Below are positions 32,447-42,066 of a stretch of 64,000 nucleotides of DNA, piece by piece. The notes under the pieces are model-generated. The model ran no database searches. It was not told where the DNA came from and saw only the letters and a program-made list of their open reading frames with translations. Source of the stretch: Thermothielavioides terrestris NRRL 8126 (taxonomy: Eukaryota; Ascomycota; Sordariomycetes; Sordariales; Chaetomiaceae); contig NC_016458.1 of NCBI RefSeq assembly GCF_000226115.1, positions 4,498,001 to 4,562,000 on the forward strand. Direction: 5' to 3'. The translations under genes were made by a program, and so were the position numbers. How positions within the stretch are numbered: the stretch's first letter is position 1; each line of letters starts with the position of its first letter.

Positions 32447-33113
32447 CTGCGTGGGTGAAAATTGGGGGGCTGAGGTGGGTGTTGTTACTGCGTGATCTCT
32501 CTCTTATTGACCTATAGTCCACTTGATACCTTGCACAGTAGATTAGCCGGCAATTCATGCCTCGCATATGCTCCCTGAGCTTTCCAATGAGTTGGGTAGA
32601 CAATCCTACATAACCCACAGTGGTTTCATGCCACCGAGGGCCAGGAAGATGGTAATACACCAAGACCAACGGCTTAGCCGTGTGTAAGTCTGACCACTCA
32701 TCTTCCCTTCTGCGGCCGGGTGCTTTCTAGCACTGTGATTAGCATCGTCCATGGCTTTCGTAACGGGGTCATGACCGGAGAGCAAGGAGTCAAACAGTGG
32801 GGCCGAAGATTACAAGGTGTGCTAATCTCCTAATTCCTAAGTTGTCGGAGGGATGTGGACGGATCGTCTGTTCTGGACAAGGCCTTTATTCGGTAACTCG
32901 AAGTGGCCGAGAACAGATCGGGGAAGTAGATGTGTTTGGACATCGCTTGCAGTTCTATATGGCTCAACTACCTAGGGAGACACACACACACCGGGCATAT
33001 ATACATCAGCCACAGTACAAGGTACATGCAAAGTACATGCGCCGACTGGCGGGCTGAAACCGCCCAACATCTCCCCCACCCTCCTCTACCCCCCATCCTT
33101 CTTGTCATCGTCG
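32447..33113. other. Convergent 3' region
   Basis: This 667 bp spacer between the dehydrogenase and convergent OCT1 has a CCTAGG-type motif near 32969 but no gene. A minus-strand frame overlapping the 3' end of the dehydrogenase looks like chance. Confidence 0.4.
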
Positions 33114-35540
33114 TCACGGCCTGGTCGAGCCCCAGCTACCCACCAGGGCCATGGCCTTCTCGCCGCCGTCGGCCAGCCGCCCGTCCTGCAGCACCTCGGC
33201 GAGGCACTTCCAGGGGTCGCGGCCGCCGCCCCACTTGAGCAGGCTCTCCTTGAGCCGCTCGCCGTTGCGGCGGTTGAGGGCGCCGCGGCGGACGCCCGAC
33301 GAGAAGACGACGTCCCAGACGCGCTGGGCCAGCACGCGGTCGAACAGGTAGCTGTAGTAGGCGCCGCCGTAGCCCGACAGGTGGCCGAAGAAGCCGTGCC
33401 AGCGGGTGCCCGGCGGGTCGGGTGGCCCGCTGCCGAAAACGCGCTGCAGGCCGTGGAAGATGGCGGTCGAGTCGAAGTCCGGCCGGCGGGCGGCGGGCGA
33501 GTGCAGCGCCTGGTCCAGCATGGCCAGGATGATCTGGTTCTCGGCGTCGGACGCCTCGAAGCGGCGCGCCAGGCGGACCTGGTGCGCCACCAGCCGGTAC
33601 GGCAGCGGCTCGTTGGTCTCGTAGTGGCGCGCGAACTGGCCCAGCACGGCGGCGTCGGCCGCGAAGTACTCCATCAGCGTGGACGGGAGCTCCGCCAGGT
33701 CGGTGGCGCACCTCGTCCCCGCCACCGTCTGGAACGAGGTCCGGGCGAGGATCGAGTGGATGGCGTGGCCCATCTCGTGGAAGAGCGTCTCCAGCTGGAA
33801 GAAGCTCAGCAGCGCGGGCTGGTCGGCCGAGGAGGTCGACGACTGCGGGAAGTCGCAGATGAGGACGATCGTCGGCAGCTGCCTGACCGAGCCTCCCTGC
33901 TCGGAGAAGGCCATCCCGTCGTTGGCGGCGATCTCCGGGCGCGCAAACCGGATCATCTCCGGGTCATTTTGGCTCTGTTCCCACACCTCGGCCATCTCGG
34001 CCTCGGAGATCTCGCGGGAACACCGGAGCGTGAAATGCGCCGGATTCGGCGACTTGTCGGGGCGGTAGAAGAGGTCGCAGTACAGGACGGCGACGTGGCC
34101 GTCCGTGTCCGAGATGACATCCAGGCGGCGCACGTCGGGGTGCCACGTCTCGCCAACCAGAGGCTGCTTGGGGACGAAGCGGATGCCGTACAGCTCGGTG
34201 AAGAGCCTGGAGAGGCCCTGCATGACGACCCCCAGAGAGAAGTAGGAGGATAAGTGGTCGCTCGGCCGTCCACTTTGCTTCAGCCGTTGCCGGATGGCCT
34301 CCGAGTAATAGTCCTTGTCCCAGGGGTCGAGGCTGGCGGCCAGCGGGTTGACCTTTTGCTTCTCGGCCAGAAGCTCGGCCATCTCTCGTCTTGCCTGGGG
34401 CCTGTTGCTCGCCGCTAGCGCACGCAGGAACTGGTCCACCGCCTCGGGGGTCCGCGCCATCATGCGATCGCGGAGGACGAGGTGACTGTAGCTCTCGAAG
34501 CCCGAAAGCGCGGCCAGCTCGGCCCTCAGCTTCATCAGGTGCTCGAGCATCTCTACGGACCGGCGAGACGCAGTGCGCGAAGCGTAATAGATGAGCTTCC
34601 GCGTTTCCGCGCTGTGCACGGTACGCAAGGCCAAGGCGGCTTGCCCGCTCAGCGTGGGGAGGTGGACCTTGCCGCCCCGGGTGAGGTCGCGCGCCTGGAG
34701 GGGATCCATGCCGAAGAAGTCGCCGCTGGGAAGCACGAGCGCGGGCTGGTCCGGGGCCATCTCTTGCACGAAGGCGGACCCGACGGTGCTGATCTCGGAC
34801 GAGAGCTCGACGAAGCGATCGCGGTACTTCTGGGGCAGATTGACGGCCGACTTGGTGAAGTCCAGCTTCAGCACCTCGGCCACGGCCTTCTCCTCCTCGG
34901 ACCAGGCGGCGGTGACGTCCGGGTTGGCCATGGCGACGGCCAGTTGGTCGTGGAGGCCCGTCATGGTGTTGAGCTCGTTCATGTACTGGTAGACCATGTC
35001 CCAGGCCTCGCTCGCCATGCGCTGCGTCAGGCGGCTCGGGTGGGTGACGCGCACAAAGTCGGCCATGTCGAGCACGCGGCAGAGGATGTCGCTGAGGCGG
35101 TCGAGTTCGCGGACGATGGCGCGGTATTCGGCGACGGAGGACGCGGCCAACACGCGGTCCACGACGGCCCGCGCCTTCTTCAAACTCACGCGGGCGAAGG
35201 TGAGGAAGCCGCGCGGGTGCTTGAGATAGGGATTCCGAAACAGGCCGACGTTGACCCCGCCCGAGACGTGGGAGAACTCCTTCCAGATGTGCGGGTAGTC
35301 GAAAACGGAGCGCAGAATGAAGTCATCCTCGCGCAGCAGCGGTGCCTCCCTGGAGGGACTACCGAGTTCGGAGTCGGGGTCGGTCTCGAGCTCGAGCTCA
35401 GAGGCGGCCGGTCTGGACGTGGTAATGAGCCGGCGGTGTTGGTATTGGCGGGCGGGCCAGGCGCGCCGGGATCGTTGAGATCGGCAAGCGGTGCAAATCC
35501 ATTGTTGCCATTGTCTGGGTCGCGCAACTGCCTTTATCAT
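33114..35540 (-). CDS. oct1: Mitochondrial intermediate peptidase OCT1 (M3 metalloprotease)
   Basis: Matrix zinc peptidase that removes octapeptides from imported precursors after MPP cleavage. Single exon, 808 aa. The start is the first ATG at 35540 (MIKAVARPRQWQQWICTACR); longer readings rely on a GTG. The N-terminus (about 1-45) is Arg-rich and lacks acids, as expected for a presequence. Zinc-binding HEMGH has H588, E589 and H592 in LFHEMGHAIHS, with the downstream AELPSTLMEYFA segment supplying the third ligand. Other M3 signatures: GYGGAYYSYLFDR and a C-terminal helical bundle. It shares a 775 bp upstream region with the MICOS subunit gene. Confidence 0.96.
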   Translation of the reverse strand: MIKAVARPRQWQQWICTACRSQRSRRAWPARQYQHRRLITTSRPAASELELETDPDSELGSPSREAPLLREDDFILRSVFDYPHIWKEFSHVSGGVNVGLFRNPYLKHPRGFLTFARVSLKKARAVVDRVLAASSVAEYRAIVRELDRLSDILCRVLDMADFVRVTHPSRLTQRMASEAWDMVYQYMNELNTMTGLHDQLAVAMANPDVTAAWSEEEKAVAEVLKLDFTKSAVNLPQKYRDRFVELSSEISTVGSAFVQEMAPDQPALVLPSGDFFGMDPLQARDLTRGGKVHLPTLSGQAALALRTVHSAETRKLIYYASRTASRRSVEMLEHLMKLRAELAALSGFESYSHLVLRDRMMARTPEAVDQFLRALAASNRPQARREMAELLAEKQKVNPLAASLDPWDKDYYSEAIRQRLKQSGRPSDHLSSYFSLGVVMQGLSRLFTELYGIRFVPKQPLVGETWHPDVRRLDVISDTDGHVAVLYCDLFYRPDKSPNPAHFTLRCSREISEAEMAEVWEQSQNDPEMIRFARPEIAANDGMAFSEQGGSVRQLPTIVLICDFPQSSTSSADQPALLSFFQLETLFHEMGHAIHSILARTSFQTVAGTRCATDLAELPSTLMEYFAADAAVLGQFARHYETNEPLPYRLVAHQVRLARRFEASDAENQIILAMLDQALHSPAARRPDFDSTAIFHGLQRVFGSGPPDPPGTRWHGFFGHLSGYGGAYYSYLFDRVLAQRVWDVVFSSGVRRGALNRRNGERLKESLLKWGGGRDPWKCLAEVLQDGRLADGGEKAMALVGSWGSTRP

Positions 35541-36315
35541 GGTGAGCCCCGGCACCGCCGCCCAGGACGCGGAGGCGGAAGCGCACAGGCGCAGAGTGTG
35601 AATACTGTATCTGGATTCCGGACGCGGGTCTCGGGGCGGCTACCACAATCCCGGAAGTGAACGGAGCATCGGGAGCGGAGGGAGTGGGCAGCCAAGATCG
35701 AGACACTCGACGGCTGCGGGTTGCGGGTTGTGGGCTGCGGGCTGCGGGCTGCCGGGTGCGTCGCCGGTTCGAGGCTTGTTGTTGCGAACAAATCACCGGC
35801 CTTTGGCTTGCTGGAAAACCACGAGCAATTGGTGGTGGTGAATGGCTGCTGCCCGCTCAAAAAAGCGGACCGGGGCGTTATCGCGGAACGGTCAGGGACG
35901 CAGATCTGCCATTAGACTCTTCTGTATTGTACTCAGTACTTCGGGGCTGCAAGTTCACTCGAAGCATTTCTCTGTGCTCCTAAAAGGCCTGAAATTGGTT
36001 GGCACCAGAGAACTTTGACTCTTCTTCGGCTTTTTTCTTACACTTACTACGGGCAGACTATCCCCTTCCATCGGTGATGCCGAGGCATCACACTGCCTGC
36101 GTGCTGTGTACATTGTACTTTGCAGTTTGTGTTCGTGGACCGACCTAGATCCGGCCCCGGAAATAGCCGCAGTGCCAGCAGCCCACGCTGCAACCTGCAA
36201 TCCTGGTTCCCAGCAACATCTGACCTTTGACCTCTGACCTTCAGCATCCGAGCTCCTTGCCCGCCCTGCCCAAATCCTCGAGCGCCCGCGAGGGACATCT
36301 CAATTGGGGTGGACA
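35541..36315. promoter_or_regulatory. Shared upstream region of OCT1 and the MICOS subunit gene
   Basis: Divergent intergenic region of 775 bp between two nuclear genes for mitochondrial proteins. A GC-rich imperfect direct repeat (variants of TGCGGGTTG/TGCGGGCTG) lies at about 35715-35756. It could carry common regulatory sites, but none is identified. Confidence 0.4.
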
Positions 36316-37388
36316 ATGGCTGCGAGAGTGCTGCTGCAACGGGTAAGGCCCCAACCTCCGCAAGCTCCAGTTTGCTGTCCCCAGCATCTGCCGCATCTCT
36401 GTCTCTTCTCTTCTATCTCTCTCGTGACCTCGAAACACTGACGAACAACCGCTTCGGCTCGACCCAGCGCGCTGCGCCATTGACAGCTGCCGTGCTGGTG
36501 GGAGGTATTGCCTTCTACCCGCGGACTGCGCACGCCGAAGCTCCCAGCGACCGCCAATTCGTACGTAACCTCCAAGGAGACCGGACCATAACCGGACCGT
36601 CCCATTGAGAAGCTCTCCCTCCATTCTAACCCGGCCGTCTGCCCCTCTAGCCCCGAAAGCCAATCTACGATGACGACTTCGACGTGTTCCCTGTGGCAAA
36701 GCCCGCCTCCACGCCGTCGACAACAGCCCCGGCCAGCACGACAGCCGACCACCCGCCTCCCATTCCCCCTTCCCCCGCAGAAGAGCCCACCCCAACAGAA
36801 ACCTCACTAGCACCTGCACCAACCACCCCCGAGCCCACCACCACGACCACCACCACCGCCCGCACGCGCGCGCCGACGCCAACCGACCGCCTGGCCGCGC
36901 AGATCCGCCGCGCCCGCCTCTTCCTGTACGCGCAGGCCTGCGTGGCCGAGGACACCGTCAACGGCACCATGGCGCGGGTCTTCGCGCTCGAGCAGTCCTT
37001 CACGTCGACGGTGGCGTCGCTGGCGCCGCCACGCGAGTCGGGCGAGAAGCTGATGCCGGGCCTGATCTACGTGCTGGTGGCCGGCATGGCCGGCAGCATC
37101 GTGGCGCGCAACCGCAACGTGCTGCTGCGCGGCGCCGCCCCGCTCGCCTTCGGCCTCGGCGCCGCCTGGACCGTGCTCCCCGTGACCATGGCCAACGTGG
37201 GCGCCCTGGCCTGGGAGTACGAGAAGCGCTTCCCCGCCGTGGCGGACGCCCATCTGCGCACGCGCGAGGGCATCGAGAGGGGCGTGTACATGGCGCGCCT
37301 GCACGCCGACATCGCGCAGAATAAGGTGCACGAGAGCGTGAGGGAGGCGAGGGAGGCGCTGGAGGAGTGGGTGAGGAAGGGGAAATGA
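36316..37388 (+). CDS. mic26: MICOS complex subunit, MIC26/MIC27 (apolipoprotein O-like)
   Basis: Inner-membrane component that shapes crista junctions and binds cardiolipin. Three exons: 36316-36342, 36468-36560 and 36651-37388; product 285 aa. The first exon is only nine codons (MAARVLLQR). After splicing the N-terminus is MAARVLLQRRAAPLTAAVLV, a hydrophobic targeting segment followed by RKPIYDDDFDVFPVAKP, a typical fungal MICOS opening. A Pro/Thr-rich linker (about 58-115) is followed by the conserved helical part: LFLYAQACVAEDTVNGTMARVF, then LMPGLIYVLVAGMAGSIVAR and a second glycine-rich hydrophobic segment (LAFGLGAAWTVLPVTMANVG). The basic-acidic tail ends EEWVRKGK. I cannot separate MIC26 from MIC27 by sequence alone. 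Confidence 0.85.
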
Positions 37389-37675
37389 AGTTGGGAGGAA
37401 GGGGGAGTTACCGGAAAAGAAATTGGGCGGTTCAGGAAGACCTCTCAGCGTAGAAACGGGCGGGCGGTAGACCGAGCCGAGCGGCATGTCCATCTGCTTT
37501 GTATCATAGGTAGAGACTCCGGCCGGATAGACAAATTCGCTTTGTGAGTAATGGGATTGCTCGCTTCTGCACGCTTGTGGCCAGCCCGCATCCCGACCCG
37601 GCAACTTACAAAAAAAATGTATAGTCTAATTAAGTCTAGGGTATCTCGTCGTACACCTTGGCCATCCCGCAACTC

Positions 37676-38762
37676 CTATAAGCTCTGCTCCCACCTCTCC
37701 GCGAGTCCCGTGTAGAACAGCAGCGCCCGCTCGTACGTCCACATGGTGACGGCGCTCGCCGGGGCCGCCTTGACCAGACTGACCGTCAACCCCCTGTACA
37801 GCCCCCTCAGCCCCTCCTGCCTCAGAATGGTCCTCACCGCCCCGACCGTCCCCTTGTACTCGGGTATGTTCTTGTGCACGTACCGCCGCCGCGTCGGGCC
37901 CTGCACCTGGATGCGCTTCCGGACCAGGTCCAGGGGAAACGTGCCCGTCTTGGCCAGCACGCTCGCCACGGTGCCCGCCACCGCGCCGCCGCTGCCGAAC
38001 GGCAGGTCCAGCCCGCTCAGGTGCGGCCGCAGCGTCTCGTACACGGCGAAGAACACGCCCATGTACGGCACGATCTGGGCCAGCCCGGGCCCCAGGCCGC
38101 GGAAGAAGCCGCGCAGGCCCTCGTCGCGCCGGATCTGCAGCACGGCCCGCCGCAGGCTGCCGTACACCCTGTCGTTGCCCTGCGCGGCGAAGCGCGTGCG
38201 CAGCAGGTCCAGCGGGTACGTGGCGGCCGTGGCGGCGGCGCCCCCGGCCGCGCCGGCGATGAAGGACTCGGCCGACTGCGGCAGCGCGCCCCCGCCCGCG
38301 CCCCCGCCGCCCGCGCCCTCGCCGCCGAGCGCCGCGCGCAGCAGCTGCGTCGTCGTCCGGTACGTCACGAACTGCACCGCGCTGTAGCACACGTACATCA
38401 GCTCGGCGGGCACGTTGCCCTTCCACAGGCCCGTGACGCCCTCGGAGGCGAGGATCTGGCGCATCGTGCGCAGCGTGCCCTTGTAGATTGGCCCGCCCTG
38501 GAGGTCGCGGTGCGACCGCGGGTCGGAGAGCGAGTGGGTCTGCAGCTGGAGGCGGATCTTGACGACGTCGAGGGGCGCGATGACGAAACTGAGGCCAGGA
38601 CAGGGAAGGGGTCAGTCTGAATCTGTGTGGTTTGTCTGGAAGTAAGTTAGGCTTGGCTGGCTGGCTGGCTGCATACCGCGAGATCAGCCCGGCTGTGGCC
38701 CCGGCGGCCGTGACTTGCAGACGGGAGCCCTCATCTTTGAGGTGGTCGCCCTTGACCGACAT
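37676..38762 (-). CDS. tpc1: Mitochondrial thiamine pyrophosphate carrier TPC1
   Basis: Solute carrier of the mitochondrial inner membrane (SLC25) that imports thiamine pyrophosphate. Two exons: 38762-38677 and 38588-37676 with an 88 bp intron; the join gives [19 protein letters not shown]. Product 332 aa. The three carrier repeats are visible through [20 protein letters not shown] and [10 protein letters not shown] and their partner motifs (for example [30 protein letters not shown]). TPC1 identity rests on overall resemblance, notably the N-terminus [15 protein letters not shown] and the VKKxx-free third repeat; a closely related nucleotide or CoA carrier cannot be fully excluded. A Gly/Ala-rich insertion ([16 protein letters not shown]) lengthens the loop after the first repeat. 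Convergent with the MICOS gene. Confidence 0.88.
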
Positions 38763-40026
38763 TCATCCACGACTCTGTGCGAGAGGCCGCCTCGAACGGA
38801 TTTTCGCGCTTAGAATGCGCCGAGACGGTCCAGTTACCCTGGCCACTTCATGTGTGTGTGACGCGATCGACGAGTGTTCCGTTTTGCGCCTGCCGCACAG
38901 CTCCGGAATTGATTATTCAGGCGCGAGAGTTGAAAGTCAGCTGCGGCGCATATGCGTCAGAAAATGCAAACGATGACGCTGTTGTAGCCGCTATTCGCAC
39001 ATGGCGTGTCGCCCAGCTGTAGTCTCAGGAACCTCAGGTGCTCTTTGGCACGCACTTTTTTCTTCGCGGTTGAAGGTACCGCCGGGCCACTCAAAATCGG
39101 GTACCTAGTGACGACATTGTTCCAATGGTGAGCACTGCAGGGGTTCGGAGCGCCTTGAGCCGCTGAGATCCGATCGGCATCTTCCGCTGCCAGGTGCTCA
39201 GACCTGCATTTTCAGCGCGAGCAGTCGAACATAGAAGGTACGGAATACACTACATATCAGTCCTCACTCGCTGTATGGACCAGGCTGGCGCGAGACCGCT
39301 GGCAAATGTTCGGCATATTCTACACCGAGGGACTCGAGACGAACGGAAACGGACACCGTTTCGAGCAGGTCGCGGCCTGGGTTTTATGACCAGATCATTA
39401 CCGCGGTATTCCGTTCCTCACTCAAACGACAGACTGCCGCGAGCGGAGCCGCTGCCTGGGCTGGAAACCTCGTCCCGCGGCACCGCTGCGTGCTGGTTGG
39501 TTCCCTCTGTCCGAATCGCACGCGGCCGACTCCACTCGATTTGGCTGAAATTCCTGGGGCTTGCATGAGCGGGTCGGCGGCAGTACGGAAGCCTTGAGCA
39601 ACCACTCACATGCAGCTTCGTGAGCTTCCCTCAAGCTCCCCAGGAACCTGAGGCGGGGTCCCCGTGGGACTTCTGCGAAGTGCATGGGGAAACGGCTGCA
39701 TTATTTTTCTCCAGGTTCTCCAACAGAAGGTCTTCTTTTTTCCCGCTCGTCATATGTCTGCTTGAAGCTTTCTGTTTCTGATTATCCTTATCCCTTTCGT
39801 CACATGCTGTCATCGCCACCTGGGGAGCGTTCTGTGTACAGGCGGGCAATGAGACACTGACGCGCAAACGCATGTGATCGACTCGCCGCTGCGCTGTATA
39901 TATTGGGCTGCTTCTCGCTCTTCCTTTACTTTCGACTCCCATCTCGCTACTCACGAACATCATCTGCTTAAACCGAGAATCCGGCATCAAGCACACGTAT
40001 CTCTTTTCAGCAGCGGCTCGGCAATC
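38763..40026. other. Divergent intergenic region
   Basis: This 1.26 kb gap holds the promoters of TPC1 and the gene at 40027. TATATAT at 39897 lies 130 bp before the 40027 ATG and is a good TATA candidate. A CCTAG-type motif GTACCTAGT occurs at 39101. No gene recognised. Confidence 0.4.
39897..39904 (+). promoter_or_regulatory. TATA box candidate
   Basis: TATATATT is 123 bp upstream of the next start codon, a typical distance for a core promoter of the 40027 gene. Confidence 0.4.
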
Positions 40027-41406
40027 ATGACGCAGTCGTATCCTATTGCCGCGCCAAACATCCAGGGCATCGTGACACCAGTACTATCCGCCTTAGCTGG
40101 TGCCGCTGTCTCGACACAACCTCCCCCCGAGGTCCTCCCGTCGTTTTCGCCGATTCTCCGCCAGCGAATCCATCTTCTGTCCGCGTCCAGCCTAGAACCA
40201 TGGATCCGACTCCTCACCTACGAGCCCTCCAAGGTGGCTCAGCTTAAACAAATCGCGCTGAGCGGCATCCTCGACCCTCACCCAGTGTCCGGCGAGATCG
40301 AGGTGGACTGGGACCGCGAGGTCGACGTCAAGTACAAGAGGCTAGACCAGGAGACGCTACAGACCTTGGTCATCATCAAGCGCCTCTCTCTGTTCTTCCG
40401 TCTAGTCTTCTGCACTGGAGGCCCAGGCGACGGCGGCGACGGGTGGAAGGTGGGCGAAGTTGGAGTTACCAGCCCCACGCTTCTTGGCTTGTTTGCTGGT
40501 TTCGACAGCATCCGCGAGGCCGAAGAGTCGTTCCAGGCGACAAAGACGACAACCAACGTGCGACTCAGCGTCAACGGCGGCCTCGCCTCAAGCGGCGCTC
40601 AAGGTGGTCGCAGCGCACCAGCTCCCGCCGCCGACGGAGAGACGGATTCCGATGACGCATATTGGGCTCGGTACGATGCGACGCCCTCTCGATCACCCAA
40701 CTTGAAGCGTTCGCCGGCCCCCCGGGCGCTTGCACAAGCATCACAGCCCGAAATTCCTCGCAGCGGGTCGGCCGAAGCCGAGGCTGCCTACTTTGCGCGG
40801 TACGATGCGATCCCCTCTCAATCGCCCGACTTGAAGCGCTCCCCGGCGCCCCGCGCGCTTGCGGCAGCGCCACAGCCCGAAATTCCTCGCGGCGGGTCGG
40901 CCGAAGCCGAGGACGCCTACTTTGCGCAGTACGACTCTGTCCAGCCCGCCATGGACAACCAGGATCCCGACGAGGAGTTCCACCGCGTCGAACCCGCCGA
41001 GTACGCGGAACCGCTCCCGCCTCTGGGTCTGACGAAATCGCAACCTGGGGAAGGCAACTGGTACAAGGTCGCCCAGGACGGGACCCAGGACTCTCCGGCC
41101 ATTGCGAAGCCCATTCCAGTGAGGCGGGGCTCGTCGGGGCACGGAGGAAGCGACGACGGGACGCGCGACCTGGCTCACCCGCGTCCTGCTTCGAGCGCGA
41201 GTTCCCGCGGATCCCAGACGGTCGCCCGGCTCGAAGGCGTCGCCGAGAGCCGCCAGCAAGCCGAGTTCGGCGTGAAACAGCACATCTCGCGGAGCATCAG
41301 GAGCCTGTTCCTGCTGTCGCAAGCCTCGGGCATCGACCGGGAGGAGTTTGAGAGATTGGTCCGGACTGAGCTCGACGTCCTGGGGATGGTGGAGAACGAC
41401 ATCTAG
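40027..41406 (+). CDS. Uncharacterised protein with 43-residue tandem repeats, 459 aa
   Basis: No named family recognised, but the N-terminal half has the look of a conserved fungal protein. Single exon, first in-frame ATG. Residues about 1-180 form a globular helical part (SPILRQRIHLLSASSLEPWI, LVIIKRLSLFFRLVFC). Residues 210-304 hold two near-identical 43-residue repeats plus the start of a third, each opening DAYxAxYD and containing LKRSPAPRAL and QPEIPR. The linker then includes EEFHRVEPAEYAEPLPP and EGNWYKVAQDGTQ. A helical C-terminus (about 395-459) reads FGVKQHISRSIRSLFLLSQA and FERLVRTELDVLGMVENDI. No signal peptide or membrane segment is clear. The YWARYD-type motif may be a protein-binding element, by inference only. 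Confidence 0.78.
   Translation: MTQSYPIAAPNIQGIVTPVLSALAGAAVSTQPPPEVLPSFSPILRQRIHLLSASSLEPWIRLLTYEPSKVAQLKQIALSGILDPHPVSGEIEVDWDREVDVKYKRLDQETLQTLVIIKRLSLFFRLVFCTGGPGDGGDGWKVGEVGVTSPTLLGLFAGFDSIREAEESFQATKTTTNVRLSVNGGLASSGAQGGRSAPAPAADGETDSDDAYWARYDATPSRSPNLKRSPAPRALAQASQPEIPRSGSAEAEAAYFARYDAIPSQSPDLKRSPAPRALAAAPQPEIPRGGSAEAEDAYFAQYDSVQPAMDNQDPDEEFHRVEPAEYAEPLPPLGLTKSQPGEGNWYKVAQDGTQDSPAIAKPIPVRRGSSGHGGSDDGTRDLAHPRPASSASSRGSQTVARLEGVAESRQQAEFGVKQHISRSIRSLFLLSQASGIDREEFERLVRTELDVLGMVENDI
40654..40938 (+). repeat. 129 bp coding tandem repeat, two full copies and a partial third
   Basis: Copies at 40654-40782 and 40783-40911 are the same length and nearly identical (most differences are third-position or conservative), and the start of a third unit (DAYFAQYDS) follows at 40912. 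The unit is in frame, 43 codons. High similarity indicates recent duplication or ongoing homogenisation. Confidence 0.9.
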
Positions 41407-42066
41407 TTGATCCGCTCTGGGATGAATTTTCTTCGAGGGATCTTCGGGTTTGTATTGTTTATCTGCCCGGTAATTTGCATGTTTGGGGTGAGATGGTCTT
41501 TTGGTACAGTATTCCACGGTTGAGAGGTCCGCTTGTGCTTCGGCTCGCTAGGTCACCGGTCCGGCTCGCATTTGGGACGGCGTTGACGGGCGTTTTGTGT
41601 GGCGTGGTCATGGTCGATATACGGATAACTGCACAGTAGCTCTATAGGGCTTGTTGAGAGAGACATCATGCGTTAGGTCATTAAGTTATAGTCTAAGATA
41701 ACCCGATGTTCTTGAGAATGAACCTCGGTTGTGGTTAGGCGCTGGTTCATATTGCCGTCGGGATGTTCGGTGTTCAAGAGCAAAGTCGGAAACTGGGTTA
41801 GGGTTGAAATCATTCCTCGAGACAGCGCGATCGATGCCTCAATTCTCAGGCAAGAGCAGCCGATACTGCTCGCAAAAAAGTTCCAAGCGCGCAACTGCGA
41901 CCAGAGACCAGACGAGGGTTCGAGTTCCGGGCAAAAAAGAGCAGCGACAGAGGCAGGCACGCCCGCAAATCCACATAACAAGGAGAAAGCACCGCGGCCT
42001 GCCCCGGCTGGGAAACTTTCCAACTTCAACGCCAACCCGTCAACCTGAGCCGCCACAGATCCCGCC
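41407..42066. other. Intergenic region
   Basis: A 660 bp gap between two plus-strand genes. No coding frame or repeat of note; it presumably holds the promoter of the mitoribosomal gene. Confidence 0.4.

Noticed and set aside
32319..32669. Minus-strand 116-codon frame at the dehydrogenase 3' end
   Set aside because: Mostly 3' untranslated and antisense sequence without motifs.
33102..35660. Plus-strand frames of nearly 400 codons opposite OCT1
   Set aside because: Mirror frames of a GC-rich peptidase gene, rich in Arg/Gly/Val/His, no family match.
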